64,000 nucleotides of DNA from Calliopum simillimum. Taxonomy: Eukaryota > Arthropoda > Insecta > Diptera > Lauxaniidae. Below are positions 22,401 through 34,194 of this stretch, one piece after another (within the stretch, counting starts at the first letter, position 1; the number at the start of each line of letters is the position of its first letter). The stretch is from NCBI GenBank assembly GCA_951812925.1, contig OX638371.1:84825697-84889696 (forward strand), given 5' to 3'. Made by a program: the position numbers and the translations under genes. The notes beneath the pieces were generated by a model. The model had not been told where the DNA came from. It saw nothing but the letters and a program-made list of their open reading frames with translations, and ran no database searches.

Positions 22401-24714
22401 AATATCGCTTAGGCCGAATCCGGTGCCTACCCATTATATCAAAATTTTAAGAAATTGGTTCCAGACAGATCTATTCGTTGGATGTAGGTTCTTAATAAAT
22501 TGGTTCAATTCGTATAAGGCAAAAATAGTCAGAAACCATCTCGAAAGTAAAAAAGACTCTTAAAAACGATATCTTTTTTTTTTCGTTCCGATAAAAACCA
22601 ATGGAGATTAGGATTTTCCGGAAGGCCCACTTTTGCAGAGAAAAAAAAAAAAAAAAAAAAACATGTTTGTTGCTCAAAACTTGGAATCATCCAAAGAATA
22701 CGAGTGATTTTTTTTTTTGAATTTTAGGAACTTTTTAGTTTTTTTTTTGTTAATTTTTTTAAAAATTAAAAAATGTCTAAAATGTTTCTGAACAATAAAA
22801 CAATTCTAAGCATTTTCTGCCTTATGCACTTTTTTCGAAAGATGCCTTTCTTTTGAGTGGAAAATCATTTTTCCGACCGCGTAATTGAAAAACGTAAAAA
22901 AATTTATTTTTGGGACCGAATATTATCTATACTACAAAAAATTATAGTTTTTTATGGCCAAAATTTTTCCAAGAGCATAATATTTATGTTTCACGCAAAT
23001 TTGAGCATCAATTCTGTGCAGAAAAAAGTTATGTTTTTTGTTGCCAAAATGGGCCTTCAGGAGAAAAAAAGCGCTCCATTGGTTTTTCTCAGAAAGAAAA
23101 AAAAAATAAAAATTATGCAGATGAGACTTTCTTTGCGCTATCGACCAAGATTCGACTTGACATCTCCGATTTTTATGAAAATTGGTGTAAAATTAGTATT
23201 TGGTACACATATTACTGTGGTAAAATTATTTTCCGAAATTCCGAAAATTTTCAAGATGGCGGCCATAGGAATATCGATCCAACCTTTGGATACTCCCATA
23301 TTTGAAAACTTATAGCTACTCGGCTTTTTGACCGATTTTAATGAAATTTTTAGGGTTTCGGTAGGAAAGTATGAGCTTTTGAAAACAAATAATTACACTG
23401 AAAAAAATGTATTTTTGATCGAAAAAAACCTTTTTCCTTTTTCAAACCCATTTTGGGGATTGGAGCACCCTTTTTATTTTTATTTTTTTTAAATATTTTA
23501 GTTTAAAAGTAAATTTTAGTACAATTATTTTCCAGATAAGATGTTCTAGAAAATTGGTTCTTGCTTGATAACATGTTAACCTCCTGGAACAAATTAACCC
23601 ATTATATCCCGTTTTTAAGGGTCTTTTTGACTCCATTATCCAAAAACTTGGTTATAATGGGTTAAAATATTCGACAAATAAATTCTATCAAAAATTTTAC
23701 TAAGGTTCACTGAAAAAAACACCGTGGCAGCCCTGTATGGCAGCACACACGCACCAACGCCTCATGATAAACACAACATCATACAACTTCAAAAACTCAT
23801 AACTTGATAACCGTAAAACATACCACAATTTTATGGGCTGGAAAATAATTGTATTAAAATTTATTTTTAAATTTAAAATATTTAAAAAAAAAAAATAAAA
23901 AGGGTGCTCCAAGCCCCAAATTGGGTTTGAAAAAGGAAAAAGGTTTTTTTCGATCAAAAATACATTTTTTTCAGTGTAATTATTTGTTTTCAAAAGCTCA
24001 TACTATTCTACAGAAACCCTTCAAATTTCATTAAAATCGGTTAAAAAGCCGAACAGCTATAAATTTTCAAATATGGGAGTATCCAAAGGTTGGATCGAAA
24101 TTCCTATGGCCGCCATCTTGAAAATTTTTGGGAATTTCGGAAAATAATTTTACTACAGTAATATGTGTGCCAAATACTAACTTTTCACTAATTTTCATAA
24201 AAATCGGAGATGTAAAGTCGAATCTTGGTCGATAACGCAAAGAAAGTCTCAGATATCGTTCCTTCTTTCTTAGTTTGAGCCCATTTATTACATTTGTAGG
24301 TATATCTTTGGGAATCGTAGTTTTTGCTATAAATATAAGTACTTTACGGAGAAAGAATTTTTGATTTATTCGAACTATATTAAGGGAATTATGTTAAGTA
24401 TTACAACGAAATTTCAAAAACTAACTATATATGGTTCGGACAAGGAATTGAAAAAAATAAAAAACAAAAGCAATAATATAAAACACCATTTTACTTAAAT
24501 GAGCCATTGAATATAACAGAACAGAATTTTACTGAAATGCTAGATATGGTTAAAGCAAGGAGGACAATATCCTGATATTTATACCCTACACCCAGGGTAT
24601 ATTCACTTTGTCCTTCCGTTTGTAACGCAGAGAAGGAGGCGTGGCAGGTATAGAAAAGTATATATATTCTTGATCAGCGTCACCTCCTGAGTCGATATAG
24701 CCATGTCCGTCTGT

Positions 24715-24757
<43 letters not shown>

Positions 24758-27700
24758 TGTGTTGAAATACACTTTTTGGGAAAACTGAGCAAGATAATTC
24801 AATGAAATTTGGCACTCTGCCTCCGTCGTCAAAGTTAGCTCGGGGGATTGAAAATGAGCAAAATCGGTCAACGGACACGCCTACCGCCCATACAAAAATT
24901 ATATTCAAAATGCAATTTTAGGAGTATTTTTCACGACAATGCAACCACAATACATATAAGTACTACGAATTGTAAGCGCAAGCTCCGACAAAAAACTGAG
25001 CGAATTCGTACAAGAGGGCGTGGCACCTCCCATATAAGCAAGAGCTTCAAAACGCTATACTGAAAGCGTTTTTTGAGATATTCGACCCAAATTTGACTCA
25101 GACACTAAAAATTATAAATGAAAGCTCTCAGCAAAAATTGGGTGAAATCAGACTAGGGGCGTGGCACCTCCCATATAAGCAAAGGATTCAAAATGCTATA
25201 CTGAAAGAGTTTTTTGAGATAATCCAACTAAATTTCACTCTGACACTAAAAACTATAAATGCAAGCTCTGAACAAAAACTGGGTGTACTCGGACAAGAGG
25301 GAGTGGCACGTCCGATATAAGCAAACTTTCCAAAATACTGCAGTGTAGGGTATTTTTTTTTTTGGCCAGGCCAAAATTTACACCCTTACTAGTAAAGTTT
25401 ACACTTGGACTATGGTCGGAAAAAACTAGTTCAATACAAAACTTGGTATTTTTATTTTGTTAACTATATATTGTATAAAAATTAAAAATAGTCCATATAA
25501 ATTTATTTTATTTACAATACAAGATCTTTCTTTTTTTTTTTGTTTTTTGATTGTTTCTTTTATCAACTGCTACTGTGTCTAGCATTTACCAGCGTTACAT
25601 TTTTCTTTTTATTACCTTTGCCTAGCTGAGAAATCGTTATAGAACGATCATTTATTTGATTATTGCTGGGGCGTATATCCAAACACGGTTTACTACCAAT
25701 ACCCATTGAGGACATTTCGGCAAGGCGAATATCTGCGAAAATTTAATTGGATTTTATTAATTATATCAAGATTTAAATTCTATTATTTGTTAATGTTGCA
25801 CCTCGATTTCGTTTCGCCTGTTTCCATAATATTTTTGAAATCTCCTCGGTCCATGCATTTTTAATATCCTCCGACATACACTGCAGCGTCCAAGTATCCT
25901 CTGGTTTGCGTTTTCTAAACCAAATTTCAAATTTAGTCGTTGATTCACCAACATGTGCTGTCAGACCAATATCTGAAGTCTTGATGCTATTCTTGTAGAT
26001 GTATATATCAAGATTCTATGAAAAAGGTATTTATTATTTACTCAGATATAAAAAAATATATATTTAAAAGAAAAAACCGACTTTATGATCCGGAAAGCGA
26101 CGCGCTTTGCTAAACAGCACTAGCTCTTCAAATAAAAATATTTGTCGTAAAGTTTTTTTGCCACCTCGTCCTTGCCATACTAGAAATTCATTTTGGCGCA
26201 TCAGACGACCCTGCTCCTTGACATTAACATCACAATCACGCAATGAATCCATTGCTAAAAGATCATTACCATGACGCAGCTGAAATTTTACCATCTCTTC
26301 TGCACGTTGCAATTCTTCAACATCTGCTGCAATCTCTTGCATGGCTGCACCCTAATGAAATTATTTGGAGATGAAGGGTTCTCGTTATTTGTGGGTTAAA
26401 TTCAGGGGTTTTGACTTACTTGTACTGAGCTGCAAGCCTTAACCAACTGTTGCAAAAGTAATGCATATTTTCCCATGCGCTGCACTGGTTTCAACAAATA
26501 TGATGCCAAATCCATTTTATCCTTAAGTTCCATTTGCTTGGACTAAATAAATAAAATTTTTGATATAATTTACTTTAGAATGAAATGGTTTGTTAGAAAA
26601 AATATAGTTTTGAGAAATACATTCGAAAATGGTAATAGAAACAATTTATGGGAATAGATATTCACAATAACGAAAAATTTATCTTGTAGGCCTCATGTTC
26701 GTCAAAGGGCTAAACAAACAATTATGATATGTGGGAGATTTCAAACACATAAAATGGGGGACGATTATACTTATTTTATACTACTTACTTTAATAGAAAT
26801 TTAACCGTTAACACCCAATAGGAAATAGATTCGCTTCAAGAATGATTCTTGATCACTCCATATACAGGGTGTATTGCATAAGTTTACGAAGCTTCTGGGA
26901 GGTGATAGAGGAGGCCTAGACTCACAAAAAATTGCACCTTTAGGGGATCTAAAATGTACACCTGAGGAGTTATAGGGTTAAAACTGATTTTTCTGACATG
27001 TTTCAGAAAAAAAATTTTCTTGGATCACTCTAACGTCTTTTAGAAAACATTTTTATGGCGAAGTTTTAGCTAATTGTAAGAGATTTAGACTTTTTAAGCC
27101 ATTCTGTCGCCACGATCCACATATGATTTTTCTGAAATTTATTACGGAATATTTGTTAGATATCATGCTATATTGCCTTATGTGTCGCTATGGTGTGCTT
27201 AATCGCACATCGCCAAAAATCGCATTTTTTTACCACAAATTTTTCGTTTTTCATTTTTTACTCGGCTTAAATTAAAAAAATATCATTGACAAAATCAATT
27301 TATTTTCATCAAAGAGTTTGTTAGAATTTTTTCAGAGTTTTAGGACCTGCTATGTGGCCGTAATGAGCGATTTAGACATTTTAACCCATTTTGTCGCCTC
27401 GACCCACATACGATTTTTCTGAATTTAACTCCAGAATATTTTGAAAGGTGCCCCGTAACATATCTACTAATTCTGATATATGTGCTCTCCCGTATATTAT
27501 CGGAAATCTCGATTTTCGCAAAATTTTTAGATAAAACGACCTCCTGACACTACCTCGGGTCGAAATTTTTTTGTTCACCCATTGTGAATTTCATTTTATA
27601 CGTCTAGGAATATATTCCACGTCATTTGGTTATTGAACATGGAAAAAAAATTTTCTTAAAACCTGGGTCATATAAGAGGAGATTATTTTCGGATATGCCC

Positions 27701-29387
27701 ATATTTTGTGATGTTTGTTTCCTAAGTAATTACAAAAATCTTACATTTTACTTACTTTAAAAAATGTAGTTCCATATTCGCTTAGCAATGTATCGCTTTT
27801 TGGTTTATTCTTATTGTATAACGCATACAAATAGAATTTGGATTCCATTTCCAGAAATGCTGCGCCAACCTTTAGCGGATTGTGCTCATATCGCTCTAAT
27901 TCCCCAACGAAATGCGAATTATGAAATTCGAATATTTTCTCAATATTGCCGAAAATGACATTACGTTGGCCCCGCAATGGCTGGGGTATATCATCGCGAA
28001 GCAGCTCATCAACATAGTTCTCGATAACATAATAGAGAGACCGCACATAATCGCGTTCCGTTCCAATCATTTCGCGCATGATCAATAGAAGCGTTCTAAA
28101 AATAAGTTTTTTTTTTTAATTGAAAAAATTAAAAAATATCCAAATGCATTATGTATAATCGAACGTTACTTTTGTATTTTCGGTTCCAAACAACTTAATT
28201 CCTCCATTTTTGGCAATTCCAAATTTGAAGCGTGACACTGCAGATGCGCGTTTGCCTCCATAGGTGAATGTATGTTGAGAAAACGTTTAGATGGTCGCTC
28301 GAAGCATTCATCATCGAGTTCATCACTGTTGTGGCTGAAAAGAATAGTTATGTATTTATAAGGCTTATTAGTATTGATTTAAATACATACCCCTTATCAT
28401 ACAAATTCCCCGCCTCATTCAGACTTTGGCAGGAGCAAATGCGTGAAAGTTTTGGATTTCCTTCACAGCGATCACAACCTCCCAAACCGGAATCGGCAAT
28501 TTTAGACTGCTCTTCTTCCTCTTCTTCATCGGCATCTTCATCATCCTCGCCAAGCATTGCGTCAACATCTTCAACATGTCGACTTTCACGCCAACAATGA
28601 CAAGTTGATGGACCATCGGATCCACCCGTACCACTACCACTGCCAATACCACTAGCGCTAACACTGACATTTGACTTGGTACGTTCCGATTTCTGTATGG
28701 GGGTGCTTGTTGTTAATAAATTATTTGATTTGGTTTGATTTGTTGTATTATAGCTATGTCTGCCATAGCCAAGATTGAGGTTATGATTAAGGTTCAAGGT
28801 ATTTGGTTTTATTCTGCTTTTATTTTCACTTCCACTGCCACTATTCCTTAGCTCTGTTCTATTTTTCTCCTTCTCCAGTAATTTTAATCGATATCGCTCT
28901 AATAAACCAGGTACTCCGAATTTTTCCACCAAAAGTAAAATTTCCTCCATATGTACGTTATCTTCGATTTGATCGTGTAAACTTAGTAACTGATGTAATC
29001 TTGAGGCTCCTTCAATGCGTTCTCTAGCCAATTCCAATTTTTCGGCGAAACAATCTAAGGCAGCTTTCAAATTTGATGCGCTTTCGTGCAGTGTTTCCAT
29101 ACAAATGGCAGCTGCGTGTAAATCGCGGCCCTTAGCCAAGTGTTTCTGGTTGGTAAACAAGAAAATATGGTTTCAAAAATGCAATTTTTTTTTTGGATTT
29201 TGTATTGTTGTTGACGAAAAGATAAAAACATATTTAATAAATTATTGCAAATAACACATACCATTGATATAAAATAAAATTTTTCAAATTCTTGTTCATG
29301 ATCTTTCATTGAGGTCTCACAGTCCAGCTGTAGATTAGAGTAACGTTGTAGTGTCTCATTGCCATCGCTGGTTATCCATGAGGTGAC
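19411..29387 (-). CDS. Puratrophin-1/PLEKHG4-like RhoGEF (ten exons, 5' end missing)
   Basis: Exons in reading order: 29387-29262, 29145-28391, 28334-28170, 28095-27756, 26542-26420, 26351-26082, 26015-25802, 25732-25616, 21837-21457, 19658-19411. All phases agree: 2739 nt, 912 residues plus stop. Residues 1-150: spectrin-like helices (VTSWITSDGNETLQRY; LEKFGVPGLLERYRLK nearby). Residues 150-350: low-complexity linker with Ser/Gly and acidic runs. About 350-545: DH domain, from GTERDYVRSLYYVIENYV to SYLLKPVQRMGKYALLLQQL, the catalytic exchange surface. About 548-664: PH domain (QIFLFEELVLFSKARRF to AWTEEISKILWKQAKR). Then the family tail SSMGIGSKPCLDIRPSNNQI and a Ser/Gly/His-rich end. It would activate Rho-family GTPases at membranes. 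The donor after 26082 (GTCGGT) is weak. Upstream exons (a CRAL-TRIO-like domain is usual) were not found. Probably Drosophila CG42674. Confidence 0.9.
21425..21837 (-). CDS. RhoGEF exon 9 with read-through alternative C-terminus
   Basis: Spliced at 21457 (donor ATGG|GTATTG), the exon joins the last exon in phase (QLSM then ESGILSDISM). If the donor is not used, ten further codons lead to a stop at 21425-21427, giving a tail GIELELCYFY. The exon itself is Ser/Thr/Gly-rich with a run of five His. Which form is made cannot be decided from sequence. Confidence 0.5.
21838..23116 (-). other. RhoGEF intron, 3' portion with repeat fragments
   Basis: Intronic sequence between 25616 and 21837. At about 22560-22640 and 22800-23110 it carries fragments of a repeat family with GGGCCTTC..GCTCCATTGGTTTTTCTC and GATGCCT..CTTTTGAGT motifs, also present at 38.2, 53.0 and 55.3 kb. 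Confidence 0.5.
23117..24259. mobile_element. Fold-back element with ~420-bp arms
   Basis: The left arm 23117-23536 and right arm 23841-24259 are inverted copies. Shared blocks include GACTTTCTTTGCGCTATCGA (left), AAGATGGCGGCCATAGGAAT with its complement, and GGGTGCTCCAA. The loop of about 300 bp contains a separate TTAA-bounded MITE. No transposase frame is apparent. Located inside a RhoGEF intron. Confidence 0.85.
23594..23665. mobile_element. 64-bp TTAA-bounded MITE
   Basis: TTAA at 23594-23597 and 23662-23665 bound an insert with inverted ends CCCATTATA..CC. The architecture parallels the element at 10867-10944. A decayed relative (GGACCCATAAACACAGGACA, then TAATGGGTTGAG) lies at 20455-20497. 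Confidence 0.6.
24580..25392 (+). repeat. Dispersed ~0.8-kb repeat, copy 1
   Basis: Starts TATACCCTACACCCAGGGTA and includes AGTATATATATTCTTGATCA then GAGTCGATATAGCCATGTCC, a motif widespread in fly genomes. A (TGGC)~10 microsatellite at 24715-24757 follows. Next come about three tandem ~120-bp units, each with GGCGTGGCACCTCCCATATA and AAACGCTATACTGAAAG. It ends CACCCTTACTAGT. Non-coding. Within a RhoGEF intron. Confidence 0.8.
25563..25732 (-). CDS. RhoGEF exon 8 with read-through alternative C-terminus
   Basis: The exon is normally spliced at 25616 (GGCAAAG|GTAATA) to the exon at 21837, restoring the family sequence QLGKAPKLRNS. If read through, the frame continues GNKKKNVTLVNARHSSS and stops at 25563-25565. 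A short isoform ending after the PH domain is therefore possible; the splice form agrees better with the family. Confidence 0.45.
26543..27755 (-). other. RhoGEF intron with an internal direct duplication
   Basis: Two blocks, about 27060-27240 and 27330-27510, share TTTAGACxTTTTAAxCCATT, then TGTCGCC and CCACATA(C/T)GATTTTTCTGAA. They are diverged direct repeats of unknown origin. The rest is AT-rich with no coding signal. Confidence 0.5.
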
Positions 29388-29711
29388 CTAAAAAGAAATT
29401 ATAAAATAGAGGACAAAAATTAATAAAAAGTCGGTATTTGCAGTTATCGTATGCTATGAACAGATGTAAGTTAGAGATGGAAATTATCTTTAAATAAAAA
29501 TTTCAATACCATAATAGAGGTAAACAAAACATTTGCTAATTTTTCATAATATACCGCTATTTGTATTTAATTTTACATTTGGCCTGGCCAAAAACTATAT
29601 GCAATACACAGCCGCATTTTGAAAATTTTACTCGCAGAGCGGTGCCACGTCTTCTTGTCCGAATTCACTCACTTATTTTTTGTTCAGAGCTTCCACTAAC
29701 TATTTCAAGTA

Positions 29712-30345
29712 CACTCAGAAAAAATATTGTTTGGAAAGTATTTGCGGCAAATTATCGAATATTTAAAACAAACACTCATTATTTCAAGCAAACATTTATA
29801 TTTTGTCCCAAGTGATAAGTATTTGCAGCAAACACTTGGAAAAATATTTCACTTGATACAAATAAAAATACAATAAGTCGGTGGAAATATTTCAAATCTT
29901 TTTATCGCTTGCGAAAAATCATAAAAATATTTGGCAGCCATGGGCACGGGTTCAAATCCAAGTATGGGTAATTTTTTTTTGCAATTTTTTTATTTTTTTT
30001 TATTTTTATTTTTTATTTTACATTTTTTCAGTTGAATTTTTTTTTTCTTTTTTTTAATTTATTTACTTTTGTTTAATTAAATTGAAATTAAATACACTAT
30101 GCATTCGAATATCAAATTGTATATACAAATTGTATGCAAATTTGTAACATACGTCAGTAGAGGATAAGATACAGTCTACCAGTCGGAAGGTCCTAGGTTC
30201 GAATCCTGGTGCGGTCATTCGATAACTTTTTTTTTTAATTTCAAACATTTAAAGTGTTTGATTCAAAAGATTATTCTTATTTGCCGCAAGTGTTAAAGTA
30301 GTTCCATCTATATCACTTGTAGCAAACAATTTTTTTTTTAGAGTG
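29712..30345. mobile_element. 634-bp element with CACTC ends and tRNA-like inserts
   Basis: The left end CACTCAGAAAAAATATTGTT and the right end (CACTCTAAAAAAAAAATTGT on the other strand) are imperfect inverted repeats. GCAAACACTT/AAGTGTT motifs occur subterminally. It contains two tRNA-type B-box sequences (29953 and 30190), each followed by a T run. A related fragment lies at about 33.9-34.1 kb. Confidence 0.6.
30150..30225 (+). other. tRNA-like sequence followed by a T run
   Basis: TAGGTTCGAATCCTGG contains a perfect B box (GGTTCGAATCC), preceded by an AGTCGGAAGGTCC arm-like stretch and followed within about 20 bp by ten T. A cloverleaf 5' half is not convincing, so this is a tRNA-derived relic, not a tRNA gene. 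Confidence 0.45.
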
Positions 30346-30999
30346 CATATGTATGTGCGAAATTTGGTTGCATTGCCTGATATAACGCTTTCACTATAGC
30401 ATTTTGAAAACTTTGATTGTATGGGAGGTGCCACACCTTCTTGTCAGAATCAACCCAGTTTCTGATAAGAGCTTGCATTTAGTATTCTTAGTTTCTAAAT
30501 TTGGTTGGATTATCTCAAAAAATGCTTTCAGTGCATCATTTTGAAACTTTTGCGAGGTACTACCCTTTCTTATCCGAATTCACTTAATTTTTGCTCAGAG
30601 CTTGTACCTGCTCTCCCTTATATTCATTAGGGGTTATCGTGAATAAATATTCCCGGGGAATCTTGCTCAGATTGCGCTTTAAATTTTTTTTTTTTTGTAT
30701 GGGTAGTGGGCGTGTCCTCTTGCCGTTTTCATTTATTTTCAATCCCACATGCTTACTTTTACGACGAAACACAGTGCTGTTACTCCATGCAACAGAACGG
30801 CATTTTCACAGTTCTGGTTCGATTCCCATACAATTTACCATACTGATACAATTTATCATGTTGCTATCAAACATGCAACTAATTCTTAAATGGAACTAAT
30901 ATATTTGAATATATAAAACAACGAAATGTTTGTGCTGGCTGTATGAAAAATTCATGTTCTTGGAAACAACGTGAGCATTTCCCAGGTGACGAACGTGAC

Positions 31000-31690
31000 C
31001 ATCGTACACATTTAAAGTGCAAAAACTGGAAGAAAAATATATTTTTATTCAAGTTTTTACTTTACATTATAGTTCTTAGGTAGCATTATAATAAGTGCCA
31101 ACTTTAATAGCAAGAGAAGTCCTGGTTTTAAGATACACGCGAAAAAAGACGCAGAACGAACGTGACAAAAATAGAAGTAGTTTTTGTGCCTATTCAAAGA
31201 AATTCAGAATTCAGCGAATCAAGACAGAATTTTTTAGTGCGACTAACCTTAGAATCTTATGCACAAAAATGCTACTTTATAATGTATTTTGTTTGATTCA
31301 TATACCTTCTGTACTTTTCATTGTTTTGATCATAATCTGAATCGATACGTGACAATATGAACGTGACATATTTTCCATCATACAAATTTTAAATTGAAAA
31401 TCTTTCAAAAAACCAGAATTTCAAAGTGAATGTTGGATCACCTTATTTTGTTAAGTTGACGTGGCATCACCAATTTTTCCAAAGGAGGTCATTTGTCTCT
31501 ATCCATTTTACATAGTTAGCAAATCTCATAAATTATGAATTTCTATTTTTAGAGGCGTGGCATCGCTTATTTTCCCAAGGCACATAATTTTTCCTGGCGT
31601 TCTGTATACACGTATCAGATCTTATTCATGTGCGATAAACATTTTCGGAGATATGATGATGTGGCTTTTGTGGGGGTGTGATACCCCCAT
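31000..31690. repeat. Dispersed repeat family E, copy 1
   Basis: Contains GAACGTGACCATCGTACACA, AAATTGAAAATCTTTCAAAA and CACCTTATTTTGTTAAGTTG, then GATATGATGATGTGGCTTTTG. The same blocks, in the same order, occur at 59080-59830. No coding signal was recognised. Confidence 0.6.
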
Positions 31691-32549
31691 TTTTTCCAGT
31701 TTTTGTCGGGAATTTTTTTATAATAATCATGTGCTTGTAGCAAAATGTATGCACTACTGTAAATTTAAAAATTCTATTGTAAATATTGTCAGATGCCGAC
31801 AAGATCCAAGAAAACAAAAATGTAAATGAATTGGATACACATTCCGCAAATAATCAACGAAATTCTATAGTTAAATATTGTAGTGCGACCCTCGAGGCTT
31901 ACCTTATAAAACATACTAAATTTTTTTAAAGATTGAAGAAGAAAAATTTCTCAATTTGGTGATATTTCAAAGATCAAAAAAAATCCTACAGAATGCTACG
32001 GAATGAATTAGGATATGAATAGGGTGGAATAAAAATTAAGGCATATGCAAATTGTATGGCCATACTTATTCTAGGCATCGAAGCCGAGAACGCTGAATTG
32101 TAAGCGTAGTACACAACCACAAAGCCGACTATTTTAAATTTCCCATAAAAGTGCGCTCAATTTTACATGAAGGTGTGGCACCTTCAAAATGATAAACCTA
32201 CTAAGAAATTTGATGATTCAAATGAAATTATATAAACATGGACCAAGTTTAATAGTCATAAGGCATTCCTGCCTTAAACCACAAAAATAACCGCGTGTAG
32301 ATATTTCAATGTAATGCAACTCAGACAAATCGCCACGCTTATCAATTAGGCATTAACACTCCATTGAAAAATGACACTATAATTGATGAAGTGGTGGAAA
32401 GTAAAAGGCCGTAGCCTGAAGAAATAAGACGCCTGACATCTATACATTCACAGATAAGAATCAGAGACAGCACACTCATAATGACAACTCTGCCAAATAC
32501 GTGTTAATAAAATTGTAAAGTTAAACCTAAAAGAGAAGTGGTGCAGTCA

Positions 32550-33090
32550 GTCAGTCATTCGACAATGTCGGAGGATCGCTTTCGAAACGAATCTAATCCA
32601 ATTTGATTCGATTGAATCAAATCAATTTTCGCTGTATGATTTTCCATTCTGCATAGTTGAAATTTTTTTTGCTTTTGTTTTTTTTCTGTATCTCATATGG
32701 GATTCACATTGCAAGGCACCGAACATTCCGCGCCCATGTTCAAATATCACATCACATGCAGTAGATTGCATCTAACGTTTGCTGTATCTGCATCGTACGT
32801 TTGAATGCCACTGTTGCGCTGTTGCTGGTGCTGCTGCTGTTGCTACAGCAATTCGAATTGAAAACTAGAGCGCGTGCTCCAATCTTTGAGCAACAATCTA
32901 TAACATGAACTCCAATTCATTCAGATGCGTCGTCGTTTATTGAATTCATTCAGAAGATTTGTTCCATGTGTTGTTGATGATGTTGCTGCGACTGTTGGTT
33001 GAAATTCGCACCACGCTTTACCAAAACCAAAGAAGGCGCTGTAGCTTTCAATTAACCTGCGCGTTAGAGTACAGTGGAGTGTTTATATTA
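32550..33090. promoter_or_regulatory. GC-richer island, candidate promoter/5' exon region
   Basis: Higher GC than the surroundings, CAG/CTG runs and CAACAACA-type leader sequence on the minus strand. An upstream ATATAAAC lies near 33080 (minus), and TCAGTCAGTCATT is on the plus strand at about 32551. On the minus strand ATGGGCGCGGAATGTTCGGT opens a short frame with a GTGAAT donor-like site. It could be a 5' exon of the RhoGEF gene, 3.2 kb downstream. Nothing here proves transcription. Confidence 0.3.
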
Positions 33091-34194
33091 ACGTTTTCGA
33101 AAAAAAAAAAAAATTAAATAAATTTGTGGCTCGCATCCGATATTATTTCTGGTATTTTGAAAAATTGAATTTTTATTTAAGCCCATAACCCCGTCATTAG
33201 AAAAAATGTTTATTTGGTGAATTCCACTTTATTTGCTATTTGCATTTGAGAATTTGCTTTTCTAGTCCACTGTCCAACATCAAATTGTTGTCTTGGCTAC
33301 AATTTTGATCGTATCTTTTCAATTGGAATTAATAGCTTCTACAGCGCGAAACGTCATGGTATAAACGCGATTTTCTTTAGTGTTGCAGTAAAAGCACTTC
33401 CTTATCCAATTATCGATCTGTTTAATGAGTTTTTAATTTGAAAATTACTAATTAACGACCTGCCAAACGAGCTCTGTGTGAAGAAGATCATTTTGAGTTG
33501 GTTACCCGCTGGCAGCTGTTTGTTTTACAATAAAAGGTTTACTTAACAAATCATTAGTAAAAGTTTTACTCAGCTTGATATGCATGCTTAAGTCATTGGG
33601 TTTGATTTGATGAAAAAATTAAACTGACATGAAAATTGATGAATTAAATATCAATTTTTAACAATTTGGCACTTTTTAACTTTTTAGGTTGGGATATTTT
33701 AAAAAAAAAAGACATAATTAATTCAAATTGATTTTTAAAGGAAAAAAATATTACTTTCAACTACCTTATCTGGTTCTATGGCTTGAAATTAACATTTTTT
33801 GTTATAAATATACACAAATAACGAAAAAGGTGTTTCTAATGTAAGGATATCTCGAAAAGTATTGAAAAACATAGATATACAGCATAAGACTCCAAGCACA
33901 AGAGGAAAAATTTCAAGCGCAACATGAGTTCAAGCCCAGCACGGGTGATTTTTTTTATGGTTTTTTTATTTTTTTTTGCTTTATTTTTTATTTATTAAAA
34001 TATTTTTTATTCAACATTTTTTATTTCACTATTCTATTTACCTTTCTCTTATTTATTTACTTTTGTTTAATTGAATTGAAAGTGATTACACAATGAATCT
34101 TTGTAAGGCTGCATTAAGCATTCGAATGTCAAATTCTGTTTGGGCAACATTTGCTTAATATACAGTCTAACGAGTTGGTAAATGCAAGTAAAAA

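Larger units (their letters stand above)
29573..30770 (-). repeat. Dispersed ~0.8-kb repeat, copy 2, split by an insertion
   Basis: Opens with TTTGGCCTGGCCAAA and carries the same ~120-bp units (GAGGTGCCACACCTTCTTG, GCTTTCAGTGCATCATTTTG) in inverted orientation to copy 1. It is interrupted by the element at 29712-30345 and decays towards 30770. It begins just upstream of the first RhoGEF exon found. Confidence 0.65.

Noticed and set aside
22857..23315. Two overlapping + frames of 131-152 codons
   Set aside because: They lie in repeat and fold-back sequence that also occurs inverted nearby; composition is low-complexity.
28268..28600. 110-codon + frame with Ser run
   Set aside because: Antisense of the RhoGEF exon encoding an acidic stretch; the Ser run mirrors Glu/Asp codons.
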